Origin: Acetanaerobacterium elongatum
GTDB lineage: Bacteria > Bacillota > Clostridia > Oscillospirales > Ruminococcaceae
Direction of reading: 5' to 3'
DNA: 64,000 nucleotides
Assembly (NCBI RefSeq): GCF_900103835.1
Contig: NZ_FNID01000001.1
Coordinates: forward strand, 62,001 to 126,000
Position 1 is the stretch's first letter, and every line of letters starts with the position of its first letter. Below the pieces are notes generated by a model that searched no databases, was not told the DNA's origin, and saw only the letters and a list, made by a program, of their open reading frames with translations. The position numbers and the translations under genes are program-made. This document shows, in pieces, positions 45,823 to 55,108 of the stretch.

Positions 45823-46527
45823 ATGGGCAGCTTTGTAACACTGAAGGATGTATGTAAAAGTTACAGGATGGGTGAGGTTACTATCCATGCTGCAAACGGC
45901 ATCAGCTTTGAGATTGAAAAGGGCGAATTCGCCGTTATTGTAGGCCCGAGCGGTGCGGGCAAAACAACGGTGCTGAATATGCTGGGCGGCATGGATACCT
46001 GCGATTCGGGACAGATTGTGGTGGATGGAGAGGATATCGCCGCTTACAGCCGCAAACAGCTGATTGCCTACCGCCGATATGATATCGGATTTGTATTCCA
46101 GTTTTATAATCTGGTACAGAACCTTACCGCAAGGGAAAACGTGGAGCTTGCGGCGCAGATCTGCAAAAACCCCATGTATGCCGAGGAGATGCTGCGTGAG
46201 GTTGGCTTGGGCGAGCGTATGCAGAACTTTCCCGCACAGCTTTCTGGCGGCGAGCAGCAGCGCGTAGCAATAGCAAGGGCTCTGGCCAAGCGCCCCAAGC
46301 TGTTGCTGTGCGACGAGCCCACCGGCGCGCTGGACTACAACACCGGCAAAACCATCCTAAAGCTTTTGCAGGATACCTGCAGAAGCCTTGGCATGACGGT
46401 GATTGTAATTACCCATAACCTCGCCATCGCCCCCATGGCCGACCGGATTATCAAGGTGAAAAACAGCCGTGTGGAGGAAATAAAACGCAACGAGAACCCT
46501 GTTCCTGTGGAAAGGATTGAATGGTAG
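45823..46527 (+). CDS. MacB/LolD-type ABC ATPase
   Basis: This 234-residue ATPase starts at ATG 45823 (GGTGGGGGTG upstream; the longer frame from 45730 lacks a ribosome site). Walker A is [12 protein letters not shown], signature [15 protein letters not shown], Walker [13 protein letters not shown], and the family-typical [10 protein letters not shown] is present. Its stop overlaps the start of the FtsX-type permease, so the pair forms an exporter or signal-transmitting complex. Confidence 0.92.
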   Translation: MGSFVTLKDVCKSYRMGEVTIHAANGISFEIEKGEFAVIVGPSGAGKTTVLNMLGGMDTCDSGQIVVDGEDIAAYSRKQLIAYRRYDIGFVFQFYNLVQNLTARENVELAAQICKNPMYAEEMLREVGLGERMQNFPAQLSGGEQQRVAIARALAKRPKLLLCDEPTGALDYNTGKTILKLLQDTCRSLGMTVIVITHNLAIAPMADRIIKVKNSRVEEIKRNENPVPVERIEW

Positions 46528-49500
46528 CGATGAAAAACGCACTGTTAAAGGATTCCTTTCGGGAACTGCGGCGTACCCTAAACCGTTTTCTTTCCATCTT
46601 TGCCATTGTGGCGCTGGGCACCGGCTTCTTTGCAGGGGTAAAGGCTACCTCGCCCGATATGTGGCACACTGCGGACCGCTATTATGACGATACCCGCCTG
46701 GAGGATATCCGGCTTGTCTCCACACTGGGGTTTGACGAAGACGACATTGCATCCATCCGCCAAACGCAGGGGGTTCAGGGGCTGATGCCCGCCTATACTG
46801 CCGACGCGCTGGTACAAGCCGGAGAGAAATCACAGGTGCTGCGGCTGCACTCCTACCCTGTGGGGGCGAAGGATGACGAAAATCTGCTCAATAAGCCGGT
46901 GGTGCTGGAGGGCAGGCTGCCGGAGCATTCGGGCGAATGCGTAACCGAAATAAAGTACGGCTCTGCCTACAGCAGCACCAAGGGCGGCGCGTTTTCCATC
47001 GGCAGCACCGTTTCGATCTACTCGGGCACCGATAAGCCGATTAGCGACTCGCTGAAGGTTACCAGCTTTAAGGTGGTGGGCGCGGTAATGTCACCTTACT
47101 ATATCGCCTACGATCGCGGCACCACCACCATCGGCAACGGCAAGGTAAATTCCTACCTGATTATCCCCGAGGAGGATTTTAACCTGCCTGTATATACCGA
47201 CGTTTATGTTACGGTAAACGGGGCCAGAGAGGCATTAAGCTATTCCGATGACTACAATCGGATAATTGAAGACGAAACGAAACGTTTTGAGCAGGTCGCC
47301 GCTAAACGCGAGCAGGAGCGTTATGACAGCCTTGTTGCGGAAGGAACCGATAAGCTGAACAAGGCAAAAGAGGAGTATGCGGACGGCAAAAAGAAGGCAG
47401 AGGATGAACTGGCCGTCGCCCGCAAAAAGCTGAATGACGCAAAGGATAAGCTTGCCGATGGCTGGGCCGACTACAACAGCGGCAAGGCAGAATTTGATGA
47501 AAAGATGGCCGAAGCACAGCAAAAGCTGGACGACGGCTACAAGAAGTATGGTAAGGGATTATCGGAGTTTACCATCGCCGAAAGTGAGTTTGAAACAGCC
47601 TCTCTCGAAGGCTTGAAAAAGTTGAAGGAAGCCGAGGCACAGGTTGCGGCGGGGCAGGCCGAGTATGAGAAGGGGCTTGCGGAATATAACAGTGCCAAGG
47701 ACCTGTATACCAAGTTATATGATGCGCTTGCAAAGGGAAACGACCCTGTGGCGCTGGGCATCATCGCCGAGGTTGCGAACCAGCTGCAGGCTAACCCCTC
47801 TACCGCACAGCTTGGTGCTGTTCTCGCTGCCTACGCAGGTGACCCCAATGCCATCAACAAGGCCATTGCTGATGCCGCAGTGGCACAGTTTAAGCAAACA
47901 CTGGATGCGAACTATAAAAAGCTGCAGGCTGCGAAAAACGAGCTGGACAGTGCCCGTGCGCAGATTTCACAGGGCTACAGCCAGCTGATGGACGCCGAGG
48001 CTCAGCTAAATGCCTCTAAAAATGTATTGGAAAGCACTAAAAAGGAGCTTGACGCCAAGAGCAAGGAGCTTAAAACCGCTAAAGCCGAAGGAGACCAAAA
48101 GCTCAGCAACGCGTTAAAAAAGCTTACTGACGGTGAAAAGGAGCTTGCCGACGGCGAGAAAACCTTCAGTGAAGAAAAATCGAAAGCCGATAAAAAGCTT
48201 GCCGACGCCTATCAGGAGCTTCAGGACGGCGAAAGCAAGCTCAAGGAACTGAAACCGCCTAAGTGGTATATTCTCGACCGCGACGGCATTCCGGGCAACT
48301 CAGGGTATTACGACGACACTCAGCGCATCGACGCAATCTCTAAAATCTTTCCCGTATTCTTCTTCCTTGTGGCTGCACTGGTATGCTTAACCACCATGAC
48401 GCGCATGGTGGAGGAACAGCGCACCCAGATTGGTACCATCAAGGCCCTGGGCTACGGTAAGTGGGCCATTGCCTCCAAGTTTTTACTCTACGCTGTAACC
48501 GCAAGCTTGCTGGGCAGTATTGCGGGGCTGGCGCTCGGGTTTAAGCTGTTCCCGTGGGTTATCACCTCGGCGTATGCTATTTTATACGATACCCCAGCCG
48601 TACAAACCCCGTTTATATGGTCTTATGCCCTCCCCACCATGCTGATTGCCGTGCTGTGCACCGGGCTTGCGGCGTTGCTGGCCTGCTACAAGGAGCTTGC
48701 CGAGCAGCCCGTCGCACTAATGCGCCCGAAGGCACCCAAGGCGGGTAAACGGGTATTGCTCGAGCGCATCACCCCCGTGTGGCGTCGGCTGAGCTTTACC
48801 ACCAAGGTAACGGTGCGCAACCTGTTGAGATATAGGCGCCGTATGCTCATGACCGTACTGGGCATCGGGGGCTGTACCGCGCTGATGCTTACCGGCTTCG
48901 GGCTGAAGAATTCCATCTCGGATATTGTAGCAAAGCAGTTTGGCGAGCTTTACCGCTATGACGCGACTATCCTGCTGGATACAAAGGCGAAGCAAACCGA
49001 ACAGGACGATTTTAATAAGCTGATGGATTCGGCTGAAAATGTAATCTGTCAGATTAAGGCTCGGCAGGAAAACATCACGGTATCTGCGAGCGGAGCCAAG
49101 CGTGACCGAGACGCAACACTGTTTGTGCCCGAAGCGGGAAAGCCGGTGGAGGATTTTATTGTGCTGCGTGACCGCAAAACCCATGCACCGATTACTCTTG
49201 GCGATGACGGCGTTGTGATTACCGAAAAGCTTTCACTGCTGTTGGGGGTTCATGTGGGTGACAGCATCACCCTGCGTGATTCCGATAACCGTACTGCCAA
49301 GGCGAACATTACGGCCATTACCGAAAACTACGCCTTCCACTACGTCTACATGAAGCAGGGGCTTTTCGAGTCGCTCTTTAACAGCCCGCTTTCCCCCAAC
49401 ACCCGTTTCTGTACGCTCTCAGATGATTCCGAGGCGGCGCAGGATGCCTTTTCTGAGCGGCTGCTGCAGAACAAGAGCGTGCTGTACATCAACTACTGCT

Positions 49501-49940
49501 CCTCGATTAAGAAGAATTTTCAGGATATCTTAAAAAGCATGAATGCCGTTGTGCTGGTGCTGATTGTTTCGGCGGGCGCGCTGGCCTTTATCGTGCTGTA
49601 TAACCTCACGAATATTAACGTTACCGAACGAATCCGTGAGATTGCAACCATCAAGGTACTGGGCTTCTTTGATAAGGAGGTTTCCGCTTACATCTACCGC
49701 GAAAATATGGTGCTAACGCTTCTAGGTATTGTTCTGGGGCTTGGTGGCGGCATTCTTCTGCACCAATTCGTGGTGGTGGAGGCCGAAATCGACATGGTGA
49801 TGTTCGGGCGCGAGATTGGGTGGCTTTCCTACCTGCTGGCTGCGGCACTTACGCTTGTATTCACCCTGCTGGTAAACCTCGTACTGCACTTTAGGCTTAA
49901 AAAGGTGAGTATGGTGGAATCGCTTAAATCTTTAGAATAA
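46521..49940 (+). CDS. FtsX-type ABC permease with large extracellular coiled coil
   Basis: This 1,139-residue protein has one membrane helix near residues 20-40 (FLSIFAIVALGTGFFAG), then an extracellular part of about 550 residues. Residues about 245-585 are Ala/Lys/Glu/Asp-rich heptad-like repeats (KLADGWADYNSGKAEFDEKM style), predicted as a long coiled coil. Two FtsX domains with three helices each lie near 605-735 and 1010-1130. This layout resembles mechanotransmission-type permeases that reach through the cell wall, and the Firmicutes YhgE/FtsX groups. The substrate is unknown. Confidence 0.85.
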   Translation: MVAMKNALLKDSFRELRRTLNRFLSIFAIVALGTGFFAGVKATSPDMWHTADRYYDDTRLEDIRLVSTLGFDEDDIASIRQTQGVQGLMPAYTADALVQAGEKSQVLRLHSYPVGAKDDENLLNKPVVLEGRLPEHSGECVTEIKYGSAYSSTKGGAFSIGSTVSIYSGTDKPISDSLKVTSFKVVGAVMSPYYIAYDRGTTTIGNGKVNSYLIIPEEDFNLPVYTDVYVTVNGAREALSYSDDYNRIIEDETKRFEQVAAKREQERYDSLVAEGTDKLNKAKEEYADGKKKAEDELAVARKKLNDAKDKLADGWADYNSGKAEFDEKMAEAQQKLDDGYKKYGKGLSEFTIAESEFETASLEGLKKLKEAEAQVAAGQAEYEKGLAEYNSAKDLYTKLYDALAKGNDPVALGIIAEVANQLQANPSTAQLGAVLAAYAGDPNAINKAIADAAVAQFKQTLDANYKKLQAAKNELDSARAQISQGYSQLMDAEAQLNASKNVLESTKKELDAKSKELKTAKAEGDQKLSNALKKLTDGEKELADGEKTFSEEKSKADKKLADAYQELQDGESKLKELKPPKWYILDRDGIPGNSGYYDDTQRIDAISKIFPVFFFLVAALVCLTTMTRMVEEQRTQIGTIKALGYGKWAIASKFLLYAVTASLLGSIAGLALGFKLFPWVITSAYAILYDTPAVQTPFIWSYALPTMLIAVLCTGLAALLACYKELAEQPVALMRPKAPKAGKRVLLERITPVWRRLSFTTKVTVRNLLRYRRRMLMTVLGIGGCTALMLTGFGLKNSISDIVAKQFGELYRYDATILLDTKAKQTEQDDFNKLMDSAENVICQIKARQENITVSASGAKRDRDATLFVPEAGKPVEDFIVLRDRKTHAPITLGDDGVVITEKLSLLLGVHVGDSITLRDSDNRTAKANITAITENYAFHYVYMKQGLFESLFNSPLSPNTRFCTLSDDSEAAQDAFSERLLQNKSVLYINYCSSIKKNFQDILKSMNAVVLVLIVSAGALAFIVLYNLTNINVTERIREIATIKVLGFFDKEVSAYIYRENMVLTLLGIVLGLGGGILLHQFVVVEAEIDMVMFGREIGWLSYLLAAALTLVFTLLVNLVLHFRLKKVSMVESLKSLE

Positions 49941-49947
49941 ACTATCG

Positions 49948-49973
49948 AGGCCGACGGTATTACCCATCGGCCT
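49948..49973 (+). terminator. terminator of ABC exporter operon
   Basis: The stem AGGCCGA / TCGGCCT is followed by TGGTTTT, 8 bases after the stop. Confidence 0.75.
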
Positions 49974-49987
49974 TGGTTTTAATCGCA

Positions 49988-50692
49988 TCACATGTCAATG
50001 TTTTCAAAGCTGCGCAGCTGACGGCGGCGGTCTTCGTAATCGGGCATTACTCTGCCAAGCAGCTGGTAAAAGCCTGCGGAATGGTTGGGATGAATGAGGT
50101 GCGTAAACTCATGGAACACCACATAGTCTATACAGGCGGGCGGCACCAGCACAAGGCGTTTGTTCAGGGTAACCACCTTTGTTTTGGTATTGCAGCTTCC
50201 CCAGCGAGATTTCATACTTCGAATCTTCAGCTGCGGCTTTTCTGCTCCCAAGCGTGCAAAGACTGAATAGCAATCATTGCATGCACTTGCAAAAAGCTGT
50301 TCGCAGAGATTTGCAAGATAAGTATCCACCAGCTTTTTTACCTTTTTGTCGTCCTCCGGGTGTGGCAGCGCAAGCTCCAATACCCCGTCACGCAGCACCA
50401 CCGTTTGCCTTTGCCCCTGCAAACGCCGAACAGGAACGGCTTTACCAAGAAGCAGCAGCGTTTCTCCGTCAAAATACCGACGCCGTTCAACCGATGCAAG
50501 CCGATTCTGCGTTTTTGCTATCCAGTCTGCTTTAGAGGCTACAAACTCATCAATTACCCTCTCGGGTACCCGCTTTGCTGCCGAAACCGAAACGCCGCCC
50601 TCACGGGTAACACGAAGGTTCATGTTTTTCACCCGTTTACGCTGCAGTTCATATTCTATCTCGGTCTGATTTACCCGTACAACTCGTTTCAT
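49988..50692 (-). CDS. YgjP-like metallopeptidase (SprT/WLM-related)
   Basis: This 234-residue protein has the zinc motif FHEFTHLIHPNHSAGFY (HExxH, third His in NHS) near residues 187-203 and the YgjP signature RSMKSRWGSCNTKTKVVTLN. It is a cytosolic protein of the YgjP family, whose substrate is not established. The N-terminal part is basic and beta-rich. It is a single gene. Confidence 0.88.
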   Translation of the reverse strand: MKRVVRVNQTEIEYELQRKRVKNMNLRVTREGGVSVSAAKRVPERVIDEFVASKADWIAKTQNRLASVERRRYFDGETLLLLGKAVPVRRLQGQRQTVVLRDGVLELALPHPEDDKKVKKLVDTYLANLCEQLFASACNDCYSVFARLGAEKPQLKIRSMKSRWGSCNTKTKVVTLNKRLVLVPPACIDYVVFHEFTHLIHPNHSAGFYQLLGRVMPDYEDRRRQLRSFENIDM

Positions 50693-50822
50693 GCTGTTTA
50701 CATCCTTAGATTAATAAGCTAAGATAAAGCAAGGGAATTATGGTCAATATACCATATTCGGCTCTGAATTGGTATACATTCTTTGCGATATGACTTTCCA
50801 TAGCAATAAAAAGGTAATTTGT

Positions 50823-51131
50823 CGAAACCGTTTTCGGGTATTATGAGCTGTCACTTCACTTTCATGCCGGCAACCAACAAAAAAGAATTGCCCATATTAT
50901 GGTGCAGGATGCTGTTTTAATTATACATCAATACAAAATTATGTTTTGATATTACGAAACCGTATTCGAAAGTTAAAAACAGCGAAGTGAAATTTGTGCG
51001 AAAAAAATGGCCTAATTATGAACTTGTAAACGATTTCTTCATAAGTTATGTGTATATGTTCTAATTTTTCACTGATTCCTATTGCTTTTCTGACAATAAT
51101 GATATATAATGTGTTTACGAAAACGTTTTAA
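50823..51131 (+). promoter_or_regulatory. three LacI-type operator-like sites upstream of lacI-family gene
   Basis: Sites CGAAACCGTTTTCG (50823-50836), CGAAACCGTATTCG (50955-50968) and CGAAAACGTTTTAA (51118-51131) share CGAAA[AC]CGT.TT, the CG-centred form bound by LacI/GalR regulators. The third lies directly after the -10 box, so autorepression is likely. The sites are 132 and 163 bp apart, compatible with looping. No gene lies between 50693 and 51177. Confidence 0.6.
51082..51110 (+). promoter_or_regulatory. promoter of lacI-family gene
   Basis: TTGCTT (51082-51087) and TATAAT (51105-51110) with 17-bp spacer. Confidence 0.75.
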
Positions 51132-51177
51132 ATAACTCTGTGACATTGAACAGTAAATTGTATAGGGGCACGCAAAA

Positions 51178-52194
51178 ATGGTTACGATTAAAGACATCTC
51201 AGCTGCATGCGGCGTATCGGTTGCAACCGTAAGCAAGGCGCTAAATGGTTACAACGATGTAAGCAAGGCTACCAAAGACCTTGTGTGCAAAGCCGCTGAA
51301 CAGATGGGGTACTTTCCGAATTCACAGGCGCGTGCACTGAAAACCAACCGTACATATAACTTGGGTGTTCTGTTTGTTGACGACGCTCAAAGCGGTTTAA
51401 CGCATGATTACTTCTCGCAGGTGCTTGACAGCTTTAAAACCGAAGCTGAAAGGCGCGGCTATGATATTACGTTTATCAGCCACAATATCGGCAATAAGTC
51501 AATGTCGTACCTTGAACACTGTCTTTACCGCAAGGTAGACGGTGTTGTGATTGCCTGTGTGGATTTTTCTCACCCGGCGGTTATTGAACTGGTGAACAGT
51601 GATATTCCCGTTGTTACCATCGACCATGTGTTTAACAACCGTACCTCGATTGTTTCGGCAAACCGCAACGGCGTTCGTGAGCTGATTGAATACGCCTACA
51701 ACATGGGGCATAGGAAGATAGCCTATGTTCACGGTAAAAAGAGTGCCGTTACCGAAAGCCGTTTGGGCAGCTTTTATAAAACTATGGCTGACCTTGGTCT
51801 GCGGGTTCCCTCTGAATATATTCAGGAAGGCGCCTTCCATGAGCCCCCCGCAACGGGCGCTGCCACCAAGAGGCTGCTCGAGCTTCCCGACCGCCCCACC
51901 TGCATCCTGTTCCCCGATGATTTCGCCGCGATTGGCGGCTTGAATGTAATTGAAGAGTTCGGCTTGAGTGTGCCCAACGATATCTCGGTTATGGGGTATG
52001 ACGGCATCTATCTTTCGCAGATTTTAAAGCCAAGGCTCACCACCTTTAAGCAGGATACCAAACGGCTTGGCAAGGAGGCTGCTGTGCAGCTGGCACACCT
52101 GATTGAACAGCCCCTCACCTCCCTCACCGAACGCATTGTAGTTTACGGTAAATTCCTTGAAGGGGCTTCGGTAAAAAACCTCAACGAGAAGTAG
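51178..52194 (+). CDS. LacI/GalR-family transcriptional regulator
   Basis: This 338-residue protein has the N-terminal helix-turn-helix TIKDISAACGVSVATVSKAL and hinge helix SQARALKTNRT, followed by a periplasmic-binding-like effector domain (VGVLFVD to the end; FPDDFAAIGGL and GYDGIYLSQILKPRLTT are typical). The effector is probably a sugar. The downstream gene, 626 bases away in the same direction, is a GH9 cellulase, so control of cellulose or beta-glucan use is plausible but not shown. Confidence 0.92.
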   Translation: MVTIKDISAACGVSVATVSKALNGYNDVSKATKDLVCKAAEQMGYFPNSQARALKTNRTYNLGVLFVDDAQSGLTHDYFSQVLDSFKTEAERRGYDITFISHNIGNKSMSYLEHCLYRKVDGVVIACVDFSHPAVIELVNSDIPVVTIDHVFNNRTSIVSANRNGVRELIEYAYNMGHRKIAYVHGKKSAVTESRLGSFYKTMADLGLRVPSEYIQEGAFHEPPATGAATKRLLELPDRPTCILFPDDFAAIGGLNVIEEFGLSVPNDISVMGYDGIYLSQILKPRLTTFKQDTKRLGKEAAVQLAHLIEQPLTSLTERIVVYGKFLEGASVKNLNEK

Positions 52195-52820
52195 TTGCTC
52201 CCGTAAAAAGGCCGTATTGATAGGCCGCTCATAAACTTGGTAACCGCCCTTGCCAAAAGGGTTGTTATATAGCGAATGCCTAATGGAGCTTCGTTTAAGG
52301 GCTTGACCGAAGTAAAAGTTCTTAAACTCCCGCGAGAAGTTCCGAAACGCTTTGGGAAAGAACCCCGATGTTCGAAGATGAAAACACAGGCGAGAAATGT
52401 AACCCGTATCGTTTCTTATGCTGTTGTAAAGCAGCAGCTTATGGCCTGTTGGGCTGTAAGGCATACTGCGAAGCTTCTTCAAAATCAGGTTTCGGCGGTA
52501 CTAATATCCGACAATGAAGTGTATAAAAATCAAGTTAAAACTTTTAAATATGGGTTTTGACGTGGATTTTTATCTACACTTTATGAGGAGATTAGTATTG
52601 GACTGCATGGCACTTGTTTAGGTAACATGTATCTAGCCGGTTCTAATCAAAGCAATCTCCTCCGCTGTGTTGCTTCGCGCAGCGGAAAAGGGCGATTTCT
52701 GGCGTTTGTGCCAATCCATATATTCTATTTAGATAAGTGCCGTTTCTATGTATTTGTAAGATGTAGAGGCGGCACTTTTCTAACGTAAACAACAAAAACA
52801 CATCATCGGGAGGGACATCT
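52195..52820 (+). other. 626-base gene-free region with hairpins before cellulase gene
   Basis: No convincing gene is present; frames at 52276-52560 (+) and 52024-52482 (-) lack ribosome sites and family features. Three stems stand out: GAGGAGATT / AATCTCCTC (52585-52593 with 52654-52662), CCGCTG / CAGCGG (52662-52667 with 52680-52685), and AAGTGCCG / CGGCACTT followed by TTC (52735-52742 with 52770-52777). The last resembles a terminator 44 bases before the cellulase start. This may be a regulated leader. Confidence 0.45.
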
Positions 52821-55055
52821 ATGAAAAAGCTGTTTTCGGTATTGCTTGTGCTGACTTTGCTCGCAACAAGCGGTTGTGCAACCGCACCGGTGCAGAAGGA
52901 TGTAAGCTCTTCGCTTCCGGTTTCTTCTGCCGTTTCTTCGCAAGAGACTGCGGTATCCTCATCCTCTCAGCCTGCGGAACAAGCCGTTGCTGACGGCAAC
53001 ATGATTAAAAACGGTGATTTCGGTAAGCTGCGGGATTGGTTTACCTATGAGATGGACGGCTCCTCCGACAGCGCACTCGCCGACGGCGAGCTGGAGGTTA
53101 GCATTAAATCGGTTGGAACCGTCGAGCATGGCGTTCAGATATACCAGGACATTCCTGCGGTGGATCAGGGCTGCAAATACTCCCTGAGCTTTGATGCTCA
53201 CGCCACAGCCGCGCGTACCGCTGATATCCGTATTCAGATGAATGGCGGAGATTATAAGGGCTATCTTGACCAAGAGGTTACGATTACCACCGAAAAGAAG
53301 CATTATGATCTTGAGTTGACCATGGCCGACCCAAGCGATCCGGCGCCGCGCTTTGCCATAAACCTGGGAAAATTCGAGAAGGACGCAGAGCTTGGCGCGC
53401 ACAAGGTTTATTTTGATAATATCTCACTAAAGCTGGTGGATAGCTCCGGTAAAACCAGTTCGGGAGTATCAAAGGTGAAAACAATGCTCATAAACGTAAA
53501 CCAGCTGGGTTACCGTGCAAATGATAAAAAGGTGGCGGTGTTCAGCGGTGAGGATACCAAATTTGAGGTGATAGACACCAAAACCAACAAATCGGTGTTT
53601 ACAGGGGATATTACCGGCGCCGTTGAAAACAGCACAACCGGTGAAACCAACCGCTACGGTGATTTTTCATCAATAACTACCTCCGGTACCTACCTGATCA
53701 AAACCGCAAAGCTAGGGGAATCCTTCCCGTTTACGGTAGACGATAAGGTGTACGACACGGCACTGAAGGAAGCACTGAACATGTTCTATTGCCAGCGGTG
53801 CGGCACTAAGCTTTCGGGAGATAAGGCGGGCGCGTGGGCCCATGAGGCGTGTCACACCCAAGCCGCTACCATCTTTGGCACCGATAAAAAGCTGGATGTA
53901 TCGGGCGGTTGGCACGACGCAGGCGACTACGGCCGCTATACGGTGGCAAGCGCCAAGGCCGCCGCAGACTTGATGCTGGCCTGGCAGCTCAACCCCGCCT
54001 CGATGGCTAACCCTGCCGCCTCCTCTATCCCGGGTGTAATTGACGAGGTTCGATATAATCTTGAGTGGATGCTCAAGATGCAGGATACCGCTTCGGGCGG
54101 CGTTTACCACAAGGTGACCAACGCGGTGTTTGAAAAAGAGGTTATGCCCGATAAGGTTACCGACGCGCTGATTGTTTCACCCATTTCCTCATCTGCTACC
54201 GGTGATTTTGCCGCCGTGATGGCAATGGCGTCTGGTATTTATAAGCCCTATGACGCCAAGTTCGCTTCAAAATGTCTTGCCGCTGCGGAAAAGGCATGGA
54301 AATATGTAAAGGCAAACCCGCAGCAGTACTTTAAAAACCCCGAGGGGATTGTAACCGGCGAATACGGTGACACCAACACCGCCGATGAACTTTACTGGGC
54401 TGCCTGCGAGCTGTTTAAGGCAACCGGCAAGGCCGAATACAACGATTATGTGAAAGAGGCGTGCAAGTCAGCCGTTCCCGAAGGCTTAGGCTGGCAGAGC
54501 GTAGGCACCTACGGCAGCTACGCCTATCTTACCGCAGAGAAGGCGGATAAGGATATTGCAAACACCATCAAGGCCGCGCTGGTAAAGAGCTCTGATGCGC
54601 TCCTGACGCGGGCAAAGGCCGACGGCTATGGTATTTCAATAGCCACGGATTATGTTTGGGGCAGCAATATGCTGGTGGCCAACAACGCCATTCAGCTGCT
54701 TATAACCGATAAGCTTTCTCCCAACTCAGGGTACCGTGAGACTGCCGAGAACCATCTGCACTATCTGCTGGGCCGCAACTCGGTTTCCTACTGCTTTGTA
54801 ACGGGCCTGGGTACCCAATACCCCACCAACCCGCACCACCGCCCTTCACTGGCTACAGGGAAAACCATACCCGGTATGCTGGTGGGCGGCCCGAACAGCG
54901 CTTTGGAAGACCCCTACGCCAAAGCGGTGCTGAAGGACCTGCCCCCCGCAAAATGCTATGCTGACAACAGCCAGAGCTACTCCACCAACGAGGTGGATAT
55001 CTACTGGAACTCCCCGCTTGTATTCCTGCTGTCTTATTACGCGAAGGCTTATTAA
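52821..55055 (+). CDS. glycoside hydrolase family 9 cellulase, lipoprotein with CBM
   Basis: This 744-residue enzyme begins with a lipoprotein signal (LLATSGC, Cys 19) and a Ser-rich linker. A CBM4/9-like carbohydrate-binding domain covers about residues 57-205 and a CelD_N Ig-like domain about 219-310. The GH9 (alpha/alpha)6 catalytic domain fills the rest: GGWHDAGDYGRY holds the catalytic-base Asp residues, HHRPS a substrate His, and NEVDIYWNSP the acid Glu. It cuts beta-1,4-glucan. Lipid anchoring rather than a dockerin places it on the cell surface. GGGAGGG precedes ATG. Confidence 0.92.
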   Translation: MKKLFSVLLVLTLLATSGCATAPVQKDVSSSLPVSSAVSSQETAVSSSSQPAEQAVADGNMIKNGDFGKLRDWFTYEMDGSSDSALADGELEVSIKSVGTVEHGVQIYQDIPAVDQGCKYSLSFDAHATAARTADIRIQMNGGDYKGYLDQEVTITTEKKHYDLELTMADPSDPAPRFAINLGKFEKDAELGAHKVYFDNISLKLVDSSGKTSSGVSKVKTMLINVNQLGYRANDKKVAVFSGEDTKFEVIDTKTNKSVFTGDITGAVENSTTGETNRYGDFSSITTSGTYLIKTAKLGESFPFTVDDKVYDTALKEALNMFYCQRCGTKLSGDKAGAWAHEACHTQAATIFGTDKKLDVSGGWHDAGDYGRYTVASAKAAADLMLAWQLNPASMANPAASSIPGVIDEVRYNLEWMLKMQDTASGGVYHKVTNAVFEKEVMPDKVTDALIVSPISSSATGDFAAVMAMASGIYKPYDAKFASKCLAAAEKAWKYVKANPQQYFKNPEGIVTGEYGDTNTADELYWAACELFKATGKAEYNDYVKEACKSAVPEGLGWQSVGTYGSYAYLTAEKADKDIANTIKAALVKSSDALLTRAKADGYGISIATDYVWGSNMLVANNAIQLLITDKLSPNSGYRETAENHLHYLLGRNSVSYCFVTGLGTQYPTNPHHRPSLATGKTIPGMLVGGPNSALEDPYAKAVLKDLPPAKCYADNSQSYSTNEVDIYWNSPLVFLLSYYAKAY

Positions 55056-55069
55056 TCATCAACTAACAC

Positions 55070-55105
55070 GAAACGCCGGTATTGCAGAAGCAGTACCGGC
55101 GTTTC
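55070..55105. terminator. bidirectional terminator between cellulase and phosphatase genes
   Basis: 12-bp perfect stem GAAACGCCGGTA / TACCGGCGTTTC with a 12-base loop between convergent genes. Confidence 0.8.
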
Positions 55106-55108
55106 CCC

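Noticed and set aside
45640-45888. N-terminal 83-residue extension of the FtsZ-like gene
   Set aside because: The extension crosses the divergent promoter region of the ABC ATPase gene, has no GTPase motif and no ribosome site, while ATG 45639 follows AAAGGACAG.
52276-52560. 94-codon frame between the LacI gene and the cellulase
   Set aside because: No ribosome site, no family resemblance, and an overlapping antisense frame of similar quality.
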